Positions 47,701-58,134 of a stretch of DNA of 64,000 bases are shown here, in pieces. Within the stretch, counting starts at the first letter, position 1, and each line of letters starts with the position of its first letter. Both the position numbers and the translations under genes were made by a program. This DNA is from Numenius arquata (Eukaryota > Chordata > Aves > Charadriiformes > Scolopacidae), in contig NC_133576.1 in the NCBI RefSeq assembly GCF_964106895.1, forward strand, positions 44,363,059 to 44,427,058. Direction: 5' to 3'. The notes beneath the pieces were generated by a model, which ran no database searches, was not told where the DNA came from, and saw only the letters and a list, made by a program, of their open reading frames with translations.

Positions 47701-50700
47701 TCCTATCTTAAACTGGGTTTTGGAGACGTGTGGGCTGACTTACCCTTTGGAAGTTGTCCTCTTTCTCTACTGGCAAGAGAGGGAGTCTAGCAGAGCAACA
47801 TGCATGAGATGCCAAACTTGTAGAAGTTTGAAGTTACGTCAGCTGAATCCCACCCGTACATTTCACTTAGGTGTCGTGTTGAAATGAATGTTGTCAAGCT
47901 GTGCATCACTGCCCAAATGTAAGTGTGAATCAGCAGGACCACAGAGCTCCGGTTGTTGGAAGTAAAACACCTACCATGCCCTTCATCCTCTAACAGAAGC
48001 AGTGTTTGAAGAGCTCAGGGGAGCCTTCATTTTTGCTCCGACTCTCAGCTGAGGGCTCTCCTGCTTTCTTCCCCACACGTGCACTTATTCTCTGTTCCCC
48101 TCTTAGAGAAACTCCTACTGCAACAAACAGATGGCAAATCTGGCACACTATTTTTAATACTGCTTAACATTTGAAGCTCAGATAAATGGAGTGGTTTTCC
48201 AAATATGAACTGTTAATTAGCAGAAGAAATAAAAAATAGGTACTATGGATATAACTGGGCTCATGCTATGCCTATATCTGAATTCAAAGAATGAGAAACC
48301 TGGGGGATGTTTGGATGTGGGGTTTTAGGTAGGACTTCTGTTGGGAACTGTGGCTGATAAGGTCACTTATCACCCTTTTTTGAGGAAGACCTATTTGCTT
48401 ACACGTTTAGAAACATGAATTCCTTCCAGTGATTTCTACAAAGTGTTATCTAACAGTTCTAGATCCTGCTTCATTTTGATATGGACAACAAAGACCGCTG
48501 GAGAGACAGGGAAAATCACAATGAAAAATTTCACATCAGCCTTAGCACACATTCAGCCTTCACACATTCTGCCTTAGCAATTCAGAAATCCTCAGTCAAA
48601 ACTGCTATTAGAGAATCATAGAATGGTTTAAGTTAGAAGGGACCTTAAAGATCACCTAATTGCAAATGTTCACAATCCCTGCAAGATACATAACTGAGTT
48701 TTACCAGACTCTTTTCTGAAACACTCTCCTCCAATCTCATTAGTGAAGATAAATTATCATTTTAGATTGTTTCAACTCTGCACTTCCAGCCCCGACTCTG
48801 AACATTGCTCACTGAGCTGAATGAAAGACATCGCCAAGTGCTAAAAAGTCTGGAACACAGCAGGTTGAGACCAGCAAAAGGAGGTAGGACAGGAAACTGA
48901 GGATAGGCTGGCTTTGAAAATATGTCTGCATTATTTATTTAGGAATTCTACTAGGGTAAAAAAAACCCCAAGCGCGAGTTAAATTCTTGGAAGAAAACCC
49001 AATTACCAACAACAGATCAGAACAGGATAACATTCTGGATGGGGTTTACAGTTTACAGAGAGGATTAGCTGTTCTGAGGATCAAATATAGAACAGAAATT
49101 GGACTTGTAGGCTGTGTTTTTACCCATCCTATCTGAAAGCAAAATATAATGTGATTAGTTGTAAGCTGGTAGGTTGCAGAGTATATGCACTATGGTCCCT
49201 TAGTAATATCTCCATCACAATCCTTAATATTGAACTGCTCCTCTGGGTGGGAAAGCCAGCCAGAGTAGCAGGGTTCTTAATCCCTACTCTTTCTGAGAGG
49301 GCTTTTAAAATCCTTGTCCTCAACCAGAGGTGGATAGTATAGATTAAGAGACAATGACCTCTTATTTCAGAGGAAGATGTTTCCAAAAAAAATGCAGAAC
49401 TGTCTCCAGGAAAGAAACCAGTCCCACAGAAGTGAGCTCTGGGCCAGGAAACAGACATCCCCATTGAGTCACCCTGTCCTACTTGCAGTTACTGCATGCT
49501 TCATCATGATATTATTTCCACTCCAAAAAGCCTCAGTTATAATTCATCCTGCCTTTCCCTCCTTTGCTTCACACTACTTTCCAAGGCAGGCAGACAACAT
49601 TCCCCACTTAAATCAAATGGCTACTTCTTGGTCTTAATTGAGAATTACTGAAGTGATCAAGCTGAGCACTCAGGGAAGACGATTTCCTGTCATTTTTTTC
49701 TACACATGGTAGAAGTTTTGCTAACAGTAACAAGGACAGAAATATGAAATAATGTTAACTCTAAAATGGGGGAAACAAATTGTTTGCAGATGCTGCATCG
49801 TTTTTGAGGAGTACATTCTTTTTCCTCCTGGCACAAATCCAAGGGAGATGCAATTAACAGGGTTTATATGCGGCTGATTTTCTTTGTGGCATTTAGTCAT
49901 CAATCTGCAGGCTGAAGCAGAAGCTTCTGTTTCCCTTTCCCATGAGGTGTATCACCTCTGTGACTCTACTTACATGATTTTGGCTCTGCCTTTGCTTTCA
50001 GAAATGACACTGGCAAATAAGCGTCTTCTGCTGTCCAGTCTTGCAGGAGACTCTCAATACCATCAGGCAATATTGGAGTCCCCGCGTCCACTCTTTCTCA
50101 TAGGAGGTGTGTCAGGAGCTGCATCTCAGGATTTTTTGGGCTGTTCTGACCTGCGTGACTATGCACTCTTTTGGCGCGTATTATGGGCAAACCTGTGCGT
50201 GCCCTATACATGCATGATCTTAGCCCGGTACCACAGCTGTAGAAACTGCTGTGGTCTCCTGCCTTTGGCCTCTGTTATGCTCCATAGCAAGGTCTCTGTC
50301 CTGTCCTAAGCAGTGATTTCTTCCATTGGTGGGCATTAATGCAGAGAGCGAGGTGCTGTGAGACATGTCACAGCAGTGGCTTGCCACCCAGGAATAGGAA
50401 CAGGGACCTAAGCAAGGTGACTATGAGTCAGATACAGTTGAGACAGGTCTGAAGGGAGATGAAGTCCCTCACTGCTGACTGTGGGTATGGACCAGACCCA
50501 CAAATAGTGCTAGAAAAGTGTCATAATGGAGACCCGGGCTGAAGAGCAATGGCTTCAGGACATCTGCCCAAGTAAGGACATCTTCACAGGACTGGGTAAG
50601 ATGCTTGCTTCTCCACCTGGTGCGAACAGCGCTGCCTATCCTCAAAGCTGCAGGTCAGCCATCTTCCCTGGTCACGGGAGAAATCATGTGTCCTATCTGG

Positions 50701-53700
50701 CTGAAGTATGGGTGCAAGCCAAATGTCACTGTATTGCCTTCATGTTGCTAATGTCCCTGCAATGATAATGGACTTGAGGCAAATAGGATTCCTATACTGT
50801 TCCAGAGCCATCAATAGTACACATTACTGTCCTCTTGTCTCTCCAAAATACATTCCAATCATATTCCATCAGCACAACTGAGATCGACTTTATTGGGAAC
50901 ATAAACCTGCAGGCAATAACAGGAACAATTGCACATTGCTGGGAAATGCCTGAGGCTGACTGTTTTCTTTTAGAACAGAAGGAAGTTGGTCAGAAAAGCT
51001 CAGCAGGTTGCAACAGAAGAAAACTTTAGTAACATATGCTCTTTGGTTAAAAAAAACTCAACCAGCTGAGGACAACCATCCTGAGATGAGTACCAAAGTG
51101 CAGTGGGTGATTCACAAATCCAGTTTTAGCAAACTTAAGTAAAAATACCAAGTATGGAAAGCTAAAAAGCATGTATGGAGACAGCTCATAATCTAGAAAA
51201 TAGTATCTACAGTCTTTGTTTTGCTTCCCACTCTTTCACTATTACATGGAGTAAAGGAAGCATTAAAATTCATCCTCAATGCATGGAAAGCTCCTGCTTC
51301 TTTCTATGAGTCAGGCTGGCTTTCTTACCTTTAATGTTTTTTAATTTTTTTTTTTTATCTTTTCCTCTCTTATCTGTCCTGGTCAATAATAATTGATTTC
51401 CAGAATAAGAAACCTCAATACCTGAAATAGCACTCTCGGCACATCACAGGCCTTTACCTTCTGTTCAGACGCAATTAACATCATCTTCTCAGTTACTGCA
51501 TGTACCAGTTGTTGTACTCTCCAATACTCTGTCAGCCAATTTTAGCAGCTGTCACTCCAGTAGGATGCTGTGTTCTGCTAGGAGTGGGGTTTCAGCCCTC
51601 TCTGAACTCAATTGGCTATGTTTTATTGCTTTGATTGCTGCTGTATTTTAATAACCAAGGGTCAATCACTGGGCAAAGCAGACTTTTAAAACACACCCGG
51701 GCATGAATCCCACCCATTGCCCTGGTAGCATTTACTAACTACCTCAGCAATCAAGTGCCTTGATGTTTCATAAAGTAAAGATATTGCCTGGTGTAATCTC
51801 AACTGGGTCAGAAAACGGGGAAGGTGGGTGTGCATGCACATCTAAGCCACAGCCACCTCTTCAGGTGACCAATATCACTCTCTTCTCTACCACAAACCCC
51901 CTGATGCTTCCCTCAAGAGTAAGAAGGCTCCTCACCACCAGTGAAAACGGAGGTATGAAGCCTTGCTTCAGCATCAGCTCGAGTGTCGGTGTGTCACAGC
52001 CCAGGCACAACAGGACTCAGCCGGGCTGGCCAGATCTTGCCGTTTTGTCCTGACTCTCCTGATACTTCAGGCTCACGATGTTCTGAGCTGAGAGCAGGTG
52101 TGAGCAGCTCCTCGCTGGCAGAACGTCCTGTGGGCTCTCCCATGGCTTCATCAGAGGTCTGGGTCAGCATCACAAGACACCTCTCAGTGAGATATTTCCC
52201 CTGGGGTCTGAAAGGCACCTTAGAAAATGCACATGGGAATTGTGTCATTGCAATGCTATTATGATTTAGGAATGGCCAAGACTGCTGGAGTGAAGCTGCA
52301 GGCTTAATTAACTCCTGGCACCTACGCCTTTCAGAAGAGTGTTTAATCGGATGATGATATGTTATTTCTCCAGCTTGGCCCTCATCTTGCAGAACACACG
52401 GGGCCTGCTTGACCGGCCAGATCCGGGGAGGGTGGCCGCAGCCCCTGCTGCCTGCAGCCCCCATTGCCTGCGGCCCTCCCGCTGCCCACAGCCCCTGTCC
52501 CAGTGAAAACAAACAGTTGGAAGGACATCCTGGGTGACATGTTCCTCATTTTCTGGGTCACCAGCCTCAAGGATGATCTGTGGGCATGCACTCCCCTATG
52601 CTGGCCATAGACGGCAATGGAAACTGTGCCTGAGAATATGGGATGTTACGGGTGGTTGTGAAGGGTGGAAAACAATGTTCCCAGCAAGGCACCCACAAGG
52701 GAGGAGACTTTTGACCTTGACCTCCTGTGCCTCAGACCTCATCTGTAAAATACCACTTTCTTGCTCCCCCTGAGTTTTGTCATTAGGTCTCCACAAGTCC
52801 CCTTGAGCTGGTCATCCTGAACCCAGAGGCTCTGTGGCTATTTCTCCTTTGGGGGTGTGAGGGAGCTGAGCTTCAGGCCTGGCCAGGAAAGCTGCCCAGC
52901 TCCACACCACCTCGTCCCCCTGCCTGCATCCGCTCACTGTTGTTCCTGGCTTTGAGAAGATGAGCCAGGCCCAACGAGACATTTTATTTCCATGGTGGTT
53001 TCAAAGCATCCACTATAGGCAATCAAAGGCACACAGGTAGGCTTTCTGCCCCCTACCCTGGTTGCAGAAGAGCTTCTCAACCAGGGGATGAAGAGGTGTC
53101 TGGGGGTGTGGGAAGGTAACAGTGGCAAATTTTTTAATTCAAGGTCCAAGCTCTGACCTGACAGCAGGAATGATACTGCCTGATAGACTGGAGGAAATCT
53201 GGCACAAAGGGGCGGGAAAAAAACTCTTTTCTGTTTAAAGTTAGCTTAAACTGATGTTGTCCAAAATGCAGTGCCTTTTTATACCATCCAAGGACCTCTC
53301 CAGATCTGGTCTGTTTTCTTTGTGGATCTAGGCTCTTGCATCCTTAAATTTGCAGCTGTTATCATCCAGCAGCAATAGTGCACTATGAGATACCTTTTGC
53401 TCTCAGTTTGCATATATTGTCGCTCTACTTCTGAACAAAGCAATTAGGTCTCCAGAGCTCACTTGCTTTATCAAAAAAAGCACCAGGTATTATACAGGAG
53501 CAGAGAAATATTCCAGCTCACAAGTCAAATCAGATAATTGAAGTGGTAGGGTAAACCTTAAAATTAGCCCAGTTCATGCCTGAATAGAGTTCATATCTCA
53601 CTGGGAGCTAACCGTCCTTTCTCTTGTCTTCTTTTTTTTTTTTTTTCCCCTGCTGCTGTTTGGTTTGGAAGGTGATCTTCAGTAAATACTGCAACTCCAA

Positions 53701-56700
53701 AGATATCATGGACCTCTTTTGCATTGCAACAGGTCTACCAAGGTAGGTGTCTCTTTTTATTTGTGACATTCATTTCACTTTTGTGGTTTTACTCCTGGGG
53801 ACAATTTAAAGACAGGCCCCAAATGGTGCATTTACCTGCTATCCAGGCTTCTTTCTCATTCTAGTCTACTGGAAGAAGAAATCGGGGCAACCCAGAGAAC
53901 ACCAGCTAGAAAAGTGCACAAAGCCCAGGCGGGTGTTGAGCCACTTCAGCACTGGCTGCGTCTGAGGAACAGAGGGGAGTAGAGTAGAACAGAAGAGATA
54001 TAGTCCAAAAAAATAAAAAGCAAGTGCATAAGCCTAGCACTACATTTTTGCCCATATCGAGTGAAATGCAACCATATGTTTAGAACCTGTGTATTAGGGA
54101 AAAACTTGGGGCCAATGAGAAGCATTGGTGATAAGCTTTATATTTAGACACAGTGCAATCTAATCCCAGGTATGGGATATTCAAACACAAAGTATCCCAG
54201 CAGAATCATTTTGTAGAACATAAATATCCCTAAATCCATTGCCCAGGCCAAGCATTTTCCAATTTATGTTGTCCAGCAAAGTCCATGCATCTCTCCTGCT
54301 GTAATTTCCTGTAGGGCTTGTTGCTCTTACCCTCAACCTGGACAACAGCATCCAACTTAAATCTACGTTGTGAGGGATCCAGGGTTGGGTGTTGGTGTGT
54401 GTTGAGGTGGGAGAGGCCGGCGTGTGGTGGAGGGTGGCATGGTGTAGCGCCCAGCCGCTTCTGCACCGCCTGTCTGGGGCGGTGGTGCCGGGGGAGGGAA
54501 GCTCCTTGGTCATATCTAGAAGGGGGCATCTGCTGTCTCCATACAGGCCTTGAGCAGCATGGGCCAGATGCACAGCAGCATGTATTAAGCCATAGTCTTT
54601 ACTTTTGTACATACAGGTTTACAATGCAGAAAAACCACAGGAAAAAGTAAGCCAATCCTTTAATCATGGGCTGATTGCATGACTCCAGCTCTGGGGATTG
54701 AAATATAAAATCGTCTATATTGACTCAGAATTTGCATAAACTGTGGACAGAATTAATGTCCTTTGCTGTTTATCCTGGCTATTTCCTTCAGTATGACATT
54801 ATAGAGGTTAATAACTCTCATTTGCATATGATGTCAAATACTTCCACTCCACCACCCAGGAAACTTTGTTTAGCAGTTTTAGTCATTCATAAACAGGGTG
54901 TTCACTGCGTATTTGTAATTTTATTTTCATCAGAAGACTTCTACAGAACTGTTCATTTCAACCAGGCTCCTGGAGCCCCAGTAAACCTCCAAGGTTTACA
55001 TTGGAGCCTATGAGATCACACCTAGCACAGTATAAAAAAAAAAAAAAAAAGGCCCTATATTCAGCAAGAAATTTGTTTTGTTTGTTTTGGTAAAGGAATA
55101 ACTAGAGACATTCATAATACCAGTAGTCATTTGTATAGTGTGAGTCAATATGCTTTTATGCAACACACATAGCATGCCTCTATGCAATCACACAATAGCA
55201 TAAACATGAGGAATCAGAGGAATCACACTCCTGCAGGGCTATGATCTCATTGGCATTACAGAGATGTGGTGGGATGGCTTCTATGATTGGAGTGTTGGAA
55301 TGGAAGGATACAGGGTCTTTAGGAAGGACAGGCAGGGGAGAGGAGGAGGGGGTGTCACTCTCTGTGTCGATTACCGGCTGGAGTGTATGGAGCTCTACCT
55401 GGGGATGGATGAGGAGCCGACTGAGAGCTTATGGGTCAGTGTTAAAGTGAGGGCAGGGACAGGTGACGTTACAGTGGGGGTCTACTACAGGCCACCTGAC
55501 CAGGAAGACCGAGCAGATGAGGCCCTCTATAGACAGACAGGAGTAGCCTCACGTTCACAAGCCCTGGTCCTCATGGGGGGACTTCAACCACCTCGAGATC
55601 TGTTGGAGGGACAATACAGCAGGTCATAAGCAATCCAAGAGGTTCCTGGAATGCATTGATGATAACTTCATTCTCCAAGTGATAGAGGAGCCTACGAGGA
55701 GTGGTGCTATGCTGAACCTTGTTCTCACCACCAACTGGTGGGGAATGTGAAGCTTAAGGGCAGCTTTGGCTGCACTGACCATGAAATGGTGAAGTTCAAG
55801 ATCCTTAGGGTGGCAAGGAGGGCGCATAGTAAGCTCCCTACCCTGGACTTCAGGAGAGCAGACTTTGGCCTCTTCAGGGATCTGGTTGGCAGAATACTGT
55901 GGGATAAAGTCCTGGAGGGAAGAGGGGCCCAAGAAAGCTGAGGTACTCAATGACTTTTTTGACTCAGTCTTCACCAGCAAGTGCTCTAGCCACACCACCC
56001 ACATTGCAGAAGGCAAAGGCAGGGACTGGGACAATGAAGAATCACCCACTGTAGGAGAAGATCTGGTTCAAGACCATCTAAGGACCCTGAAGGTGCACAA
56101 GTCCATGGGCCCCAGTGAGATGCATCCACAAGTCTTGAGGGAACTGCCAGATGAAGTTGCTAAGCCACTAACCATCATATTTGAGAAGTCACGGCAGTCC
56201 AGTGAAGTTCCCACTGACTGGAAAAGGGGAACCATAACTTCCATTTTCAAAAAGGAAAAAAAGGAAAACCCAGGGAACCAGAAGCCGGTCAGTCTCACCT
56301 CTGTGCCCGGCAAGATCATGGAGCAGATCCTTCTGGAAACTATGCTAAGGCACATGGAAATATATGGAGGTGATTGGTGACAGCCAGCATGGCTGTACTA
56401 AAGGCAGATCATGCCTGACAAAGTTGGTAGCCTTCTACATGGTTGAAGCGTCTACAATGTTAAAACACTGGTGGATAAGGGAAGAGCAATTGATGCCATC
56501 TACCTGGACTCGTGCAAAGTATTTGACACTGTCCAGCATGGCATCCTTGTTTCTAAATCGGAGAGTGTCATGGTTTAACCCCATCTGGCAGCCAGAACCA
56601 CGCAGCTGTTTGGTCACTCCCCACCCCTCGCAGTGGAATGGTGGAGAGAATCAGAAGAGTGAAAGTGAGGAAAAACTTCTGGGTTGAGAGAAAAATAGTT

Positions 56701-58134
56701 TAATAGGTAGAGCAAATGCCATGCAGGCAAGCAAAGGAAAACAAGAAATTCATTCACTGCTTCCCATTGGCAGGAAAGCAGGGCTCCATCACACATAACG
56801 GTTGCTTGGGAAGACAAACGCCATCGCTTCAAACCTCCCCCCCTTCTTTCTTCTTCCCCCAGCTTTATATAGAGTATGACATCATACGGCATGGAATATT
56901 CCTTTGGTTAGATGGGGTCAGCTGTGCCCCTCCCAACTTCTCATGCACCCCCAGCCTACTCGCTGGGGGGCCTTGAGAAGAAAAGGCCTTGACTGCCTAG
57001 CAACAACCAAAAACACCAGTGTGCCTTCATCACTGTTTTTCATCCCAAATCCAAAACATAGCGCTACGCTAGCTGCTAGCAAGAAAGTTAACTCCACACC
57101 AGCTAGAACCATGTCAGAGAGACATGGATTTGATGGACAGATCACTCGGTGGATAAGAAATTGGCTGGATGGTCGCACTCAAAGAGATGCGGTCAATGGC
57201 TTGATGTCCAAGTGGACACCAGTGATGAGTGGCATTCCTCAGGGGTTGCTGTCAAGTCCGACCTAATTGAGGCTGTTTAACATCTTTGTCAGTGACATGA
57301 ACAGAGGGATTGAGTGCACCCTCAGCTGCTGAGTCAATGTATCACAAAACGTAGCTTTTTAATAGAAATTATTAGTTGATGAGTCAACAGAATACATGAG
57401 TTAGCAGGGAGAAAAATCCGTTCTGAGATCAAAAATGATCACACTTAACATTTTGCCAGAAACGTCTCTGGTAATTGAAACAGGGGAAGCATCAAGCCTA
57501 CCCTCTTCTGTGCTTTGACCCTTTCTGCACTGAGGTAAAATGGGCCCAAGATAGTGTCAGGCCAGGCCAGGAGTGCTGCAGCAGAGAAGATGGCTATGCA
57601 GCATGTGCAGCACCACAGAATTTCAGGCAGCATTTCTAGGTCAAATAAATCTTTTTGAAACATGCTTTTCAGGAACACAACAATCTCCCTTTTGACGGCA
57701 GACAATTGTATGGTATCCATTGATCCGACGATGCCTGCAAACTCAGAAAGGTAAGCCTTGCTGCAACCTGCTCTTCAAAAATGGGGTCAAGCCCAAGGGA
57801 AGGGGTGGTGGTTGCCTGCAGATGCCTTTTGTGTGCAGTGGGAGGTAAGCAACTCCCTGGAGGGAGGGAGACGACAGCAAGAATTGCTTGCTGGCCTATA
57901 ACACTGATGTCTGCTGGTTTTGAAAATTTTTGCTTGTTATTAAAGTAGGAGCAATTGTGTGAGGAAAAAATACTGCTTTTAAGTGTTTAATGTAGAACAT
58001 CTGTTCTCATCCCACCCTGTTTGTTATCAAAGGTGAAATACAAATTGTTTTCTGAGTGTTGCTAACATCAACCCTCTCTGACTCTTCCAGGTCTCCATAC
58101 AAAGTGATACCTGTTGCCACTGGGCAGCTCTCAG
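41267..58134 (+). CDS. PDE9A: PDE9A (5' part, first four coding exons): high-affinity cGMP phosphodiesterase
   Basis: Seen: exons 41267-41335, 53672-53742, 57673-57750 and 58091-58134 join in frame into about 87 residues. Key stretches are MGSASSTYRPKCIYLDVDGR, SKDIMDLFCIATGLPR, VSIDPTMPANSER and PYKVIPVATGQLS. Each aligns with the start of human PDE9A (MGSGSSSYRPKAIYLDIDGR, SSDIMDLFCIATGLPR, VSIDPTMPANSER). Known: PDE9A hydrolyses cGMP to 5'-GMP with the highest affinity of the phosphodiesterase family. The catalytic HD domain is in the C-terminal half and is not in this window; the N-terminal exons are subject to alternative splicing in mammals. The start is the ATG at 41267: A at -3, G at +4, and an in-frame TGA at 41246-41248 just upstream. 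I did not find the exon after 58134. Confidence 0.95.
41735..41760. repeat. (GT)13 microsatellite
   Basis: Thirteen uninterrupted GT units followed by ATGTGTTT. Likely length-polymorphic. Confidence 0.95.
46440..46496. repeat. Three tandem 19-bp units (CCRTAAT-type)
   Basis: Units are CCATAATGCTAGCACGGTT, CCGTAATTCCAGCGTAGCT and CCATAATTCTTCTGTAGCT. Units 2 and 3 match at 14 of 19 positions, units 1 and 2 at 12 of 19. Confidence 0.7.
48611..48665 (-). mobile_element. CR1 LINE remnant (3' end, reverse orientation)
   Basis: GAGAATCATAGAATGGTTTA, then AGTTAGAAGGGACCTTAAAG and ATCACCTAAT. This is the reverse complement of a CR1 3' tail and only about 55 bp remain. Confidence 0.85.
53672..53742 (+). 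CDS. PDE9A: PDE9A coding exon 2
   Basis: The acceptor is TTTGGAAG after a long pyrimidine tract (53630-53650) and the donor is GTAGGT. 71 nt encode VIFSKYCNSKDIMDLFCIAT then GLP, plus two bases of Arg. This is nearly identical to human. Confidence 0.96.
55228..57333 (+). mobile_element. CR1 LINE fragment (endonuclease and reverse transcriptase), internally deleted and 3'-truncated, interrupted by an LTR
   Basis: Seen: it begins near CTCCTGCAGGGCTATGATCT in the endonuclease region (motifs WWDGFYDWSVGMEGY, VYYRPPDQEDRADEALYRQ and SDHEMV-like). It continues through FRRADFGLFRDLVGRI, then KAEVLNDFFDSVFTSK, KSMGPSEMHPQVLRELPDEV and PVSLTSVPGKIMEQILLETM of the polymerase, and resumes after the LTR with GFDGQITRWIRNWLDGRTQR. 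Frameshifts occur near 55577, 55727, 55930 and 56370, and stops are present, so it is a dead pseudocopy. A block of the ORF is missing near 55930, and the element stops at about 57333 without the CR1 3' tail. This is a different region of CR1 from the two shorter copies. Confidence 0.93.
56566..57116 (+). mobile_element. Solo LTR of an endogenous retrovirus, 551 bp, inserted in CR1
   Basis: Seen: it starts TGTCATGGTTTAACCCC and ends AACCATGTCA, with terminal inverted repeats matching at 9 of 10 positions. It is flanked by the direct repeat GAGAG at 56561-56565 and 57117-57121. Removing the LTR and one GAGAG rejoins the CR1 polymerase frame. A TATA-like TTTATATA lies at 56864-56871. No gag, pol or env sequence is present. 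Known: LTRs opening TGTCATGGTTTAACCCC are common in bird genomes; a 5-bp duplication fits several retrovirus classes, so I do not assign the family. Confidence 0.9.
57673..57750 (+). CDS. PDE9A: PDE9A coding exon 3
   Basis: A 78-nt exon after GCTTTTCAG, with donor GTAAGC. It encodes NTTISLLTADNCMVSIDPTM then PANSE, plus two bases. Its length is a multiple of three with the same phase at both ends, so it could be skipped without breaking the frame. Confidence 0.96.
57751..58090 (+). other. PDE9A intron 3 (340 bp)
   Basis: A short intron with nothing recognisable besides its splice sites. Confidence 0.85.
58091..58134 (+). CDS. PDE9A: PDE9A coding exon 4
   Basis: A 44-nt exon after CTCTTCCAG, with donor GTAAAA. 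It encodes SPYKVIPVATGQLS plus one base; human has TPYKVRPVAIKQLS. Confidence 0.92.

Larger units (their letters stand above)
41336..53671 (+). other. PDE9A intron 1 (12.3 kb)
   Basis: Holds a G12 tract at 41482-41493, a (GT)13 microsatellite at 41735-41760, a three-unit 19-bp repeat at 46440-46496 inside an AT-rich stretch (46380-47060) that looks like a candidate conserved non-coding element, a CR1 remnant at 48611-48665, and a GC-rich CAGCCCC-type repeat at about 52436-52502. I found no additional exon. Confidence 0.75.
53743..57672 (+). other. PDE9A intron 2, with nested transposable elements
   Basis: The first part (53743-55227) is plain sequence apart from a GC-rich patch at 54360-54500 and A18 at about 55034-55051. 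The second part is the CR1/LTR nest at 55228-57333. The last 340 bp before exon 3 look ordinary. Confidence 0.8.

Noticed and set aside
52436..52502. CAGCCCC-type GC-rich repeat as a coding repeat
   Set aside because: Only about four imperfect units, with no conserved frame or splice sites around it.
54360..54500. GC-rich patch in PDE9A intron 2 as an exon or CpG island
   Set aside because: Few CpG dinucleotides, no good splice pair and no protein similarity that I recognise.
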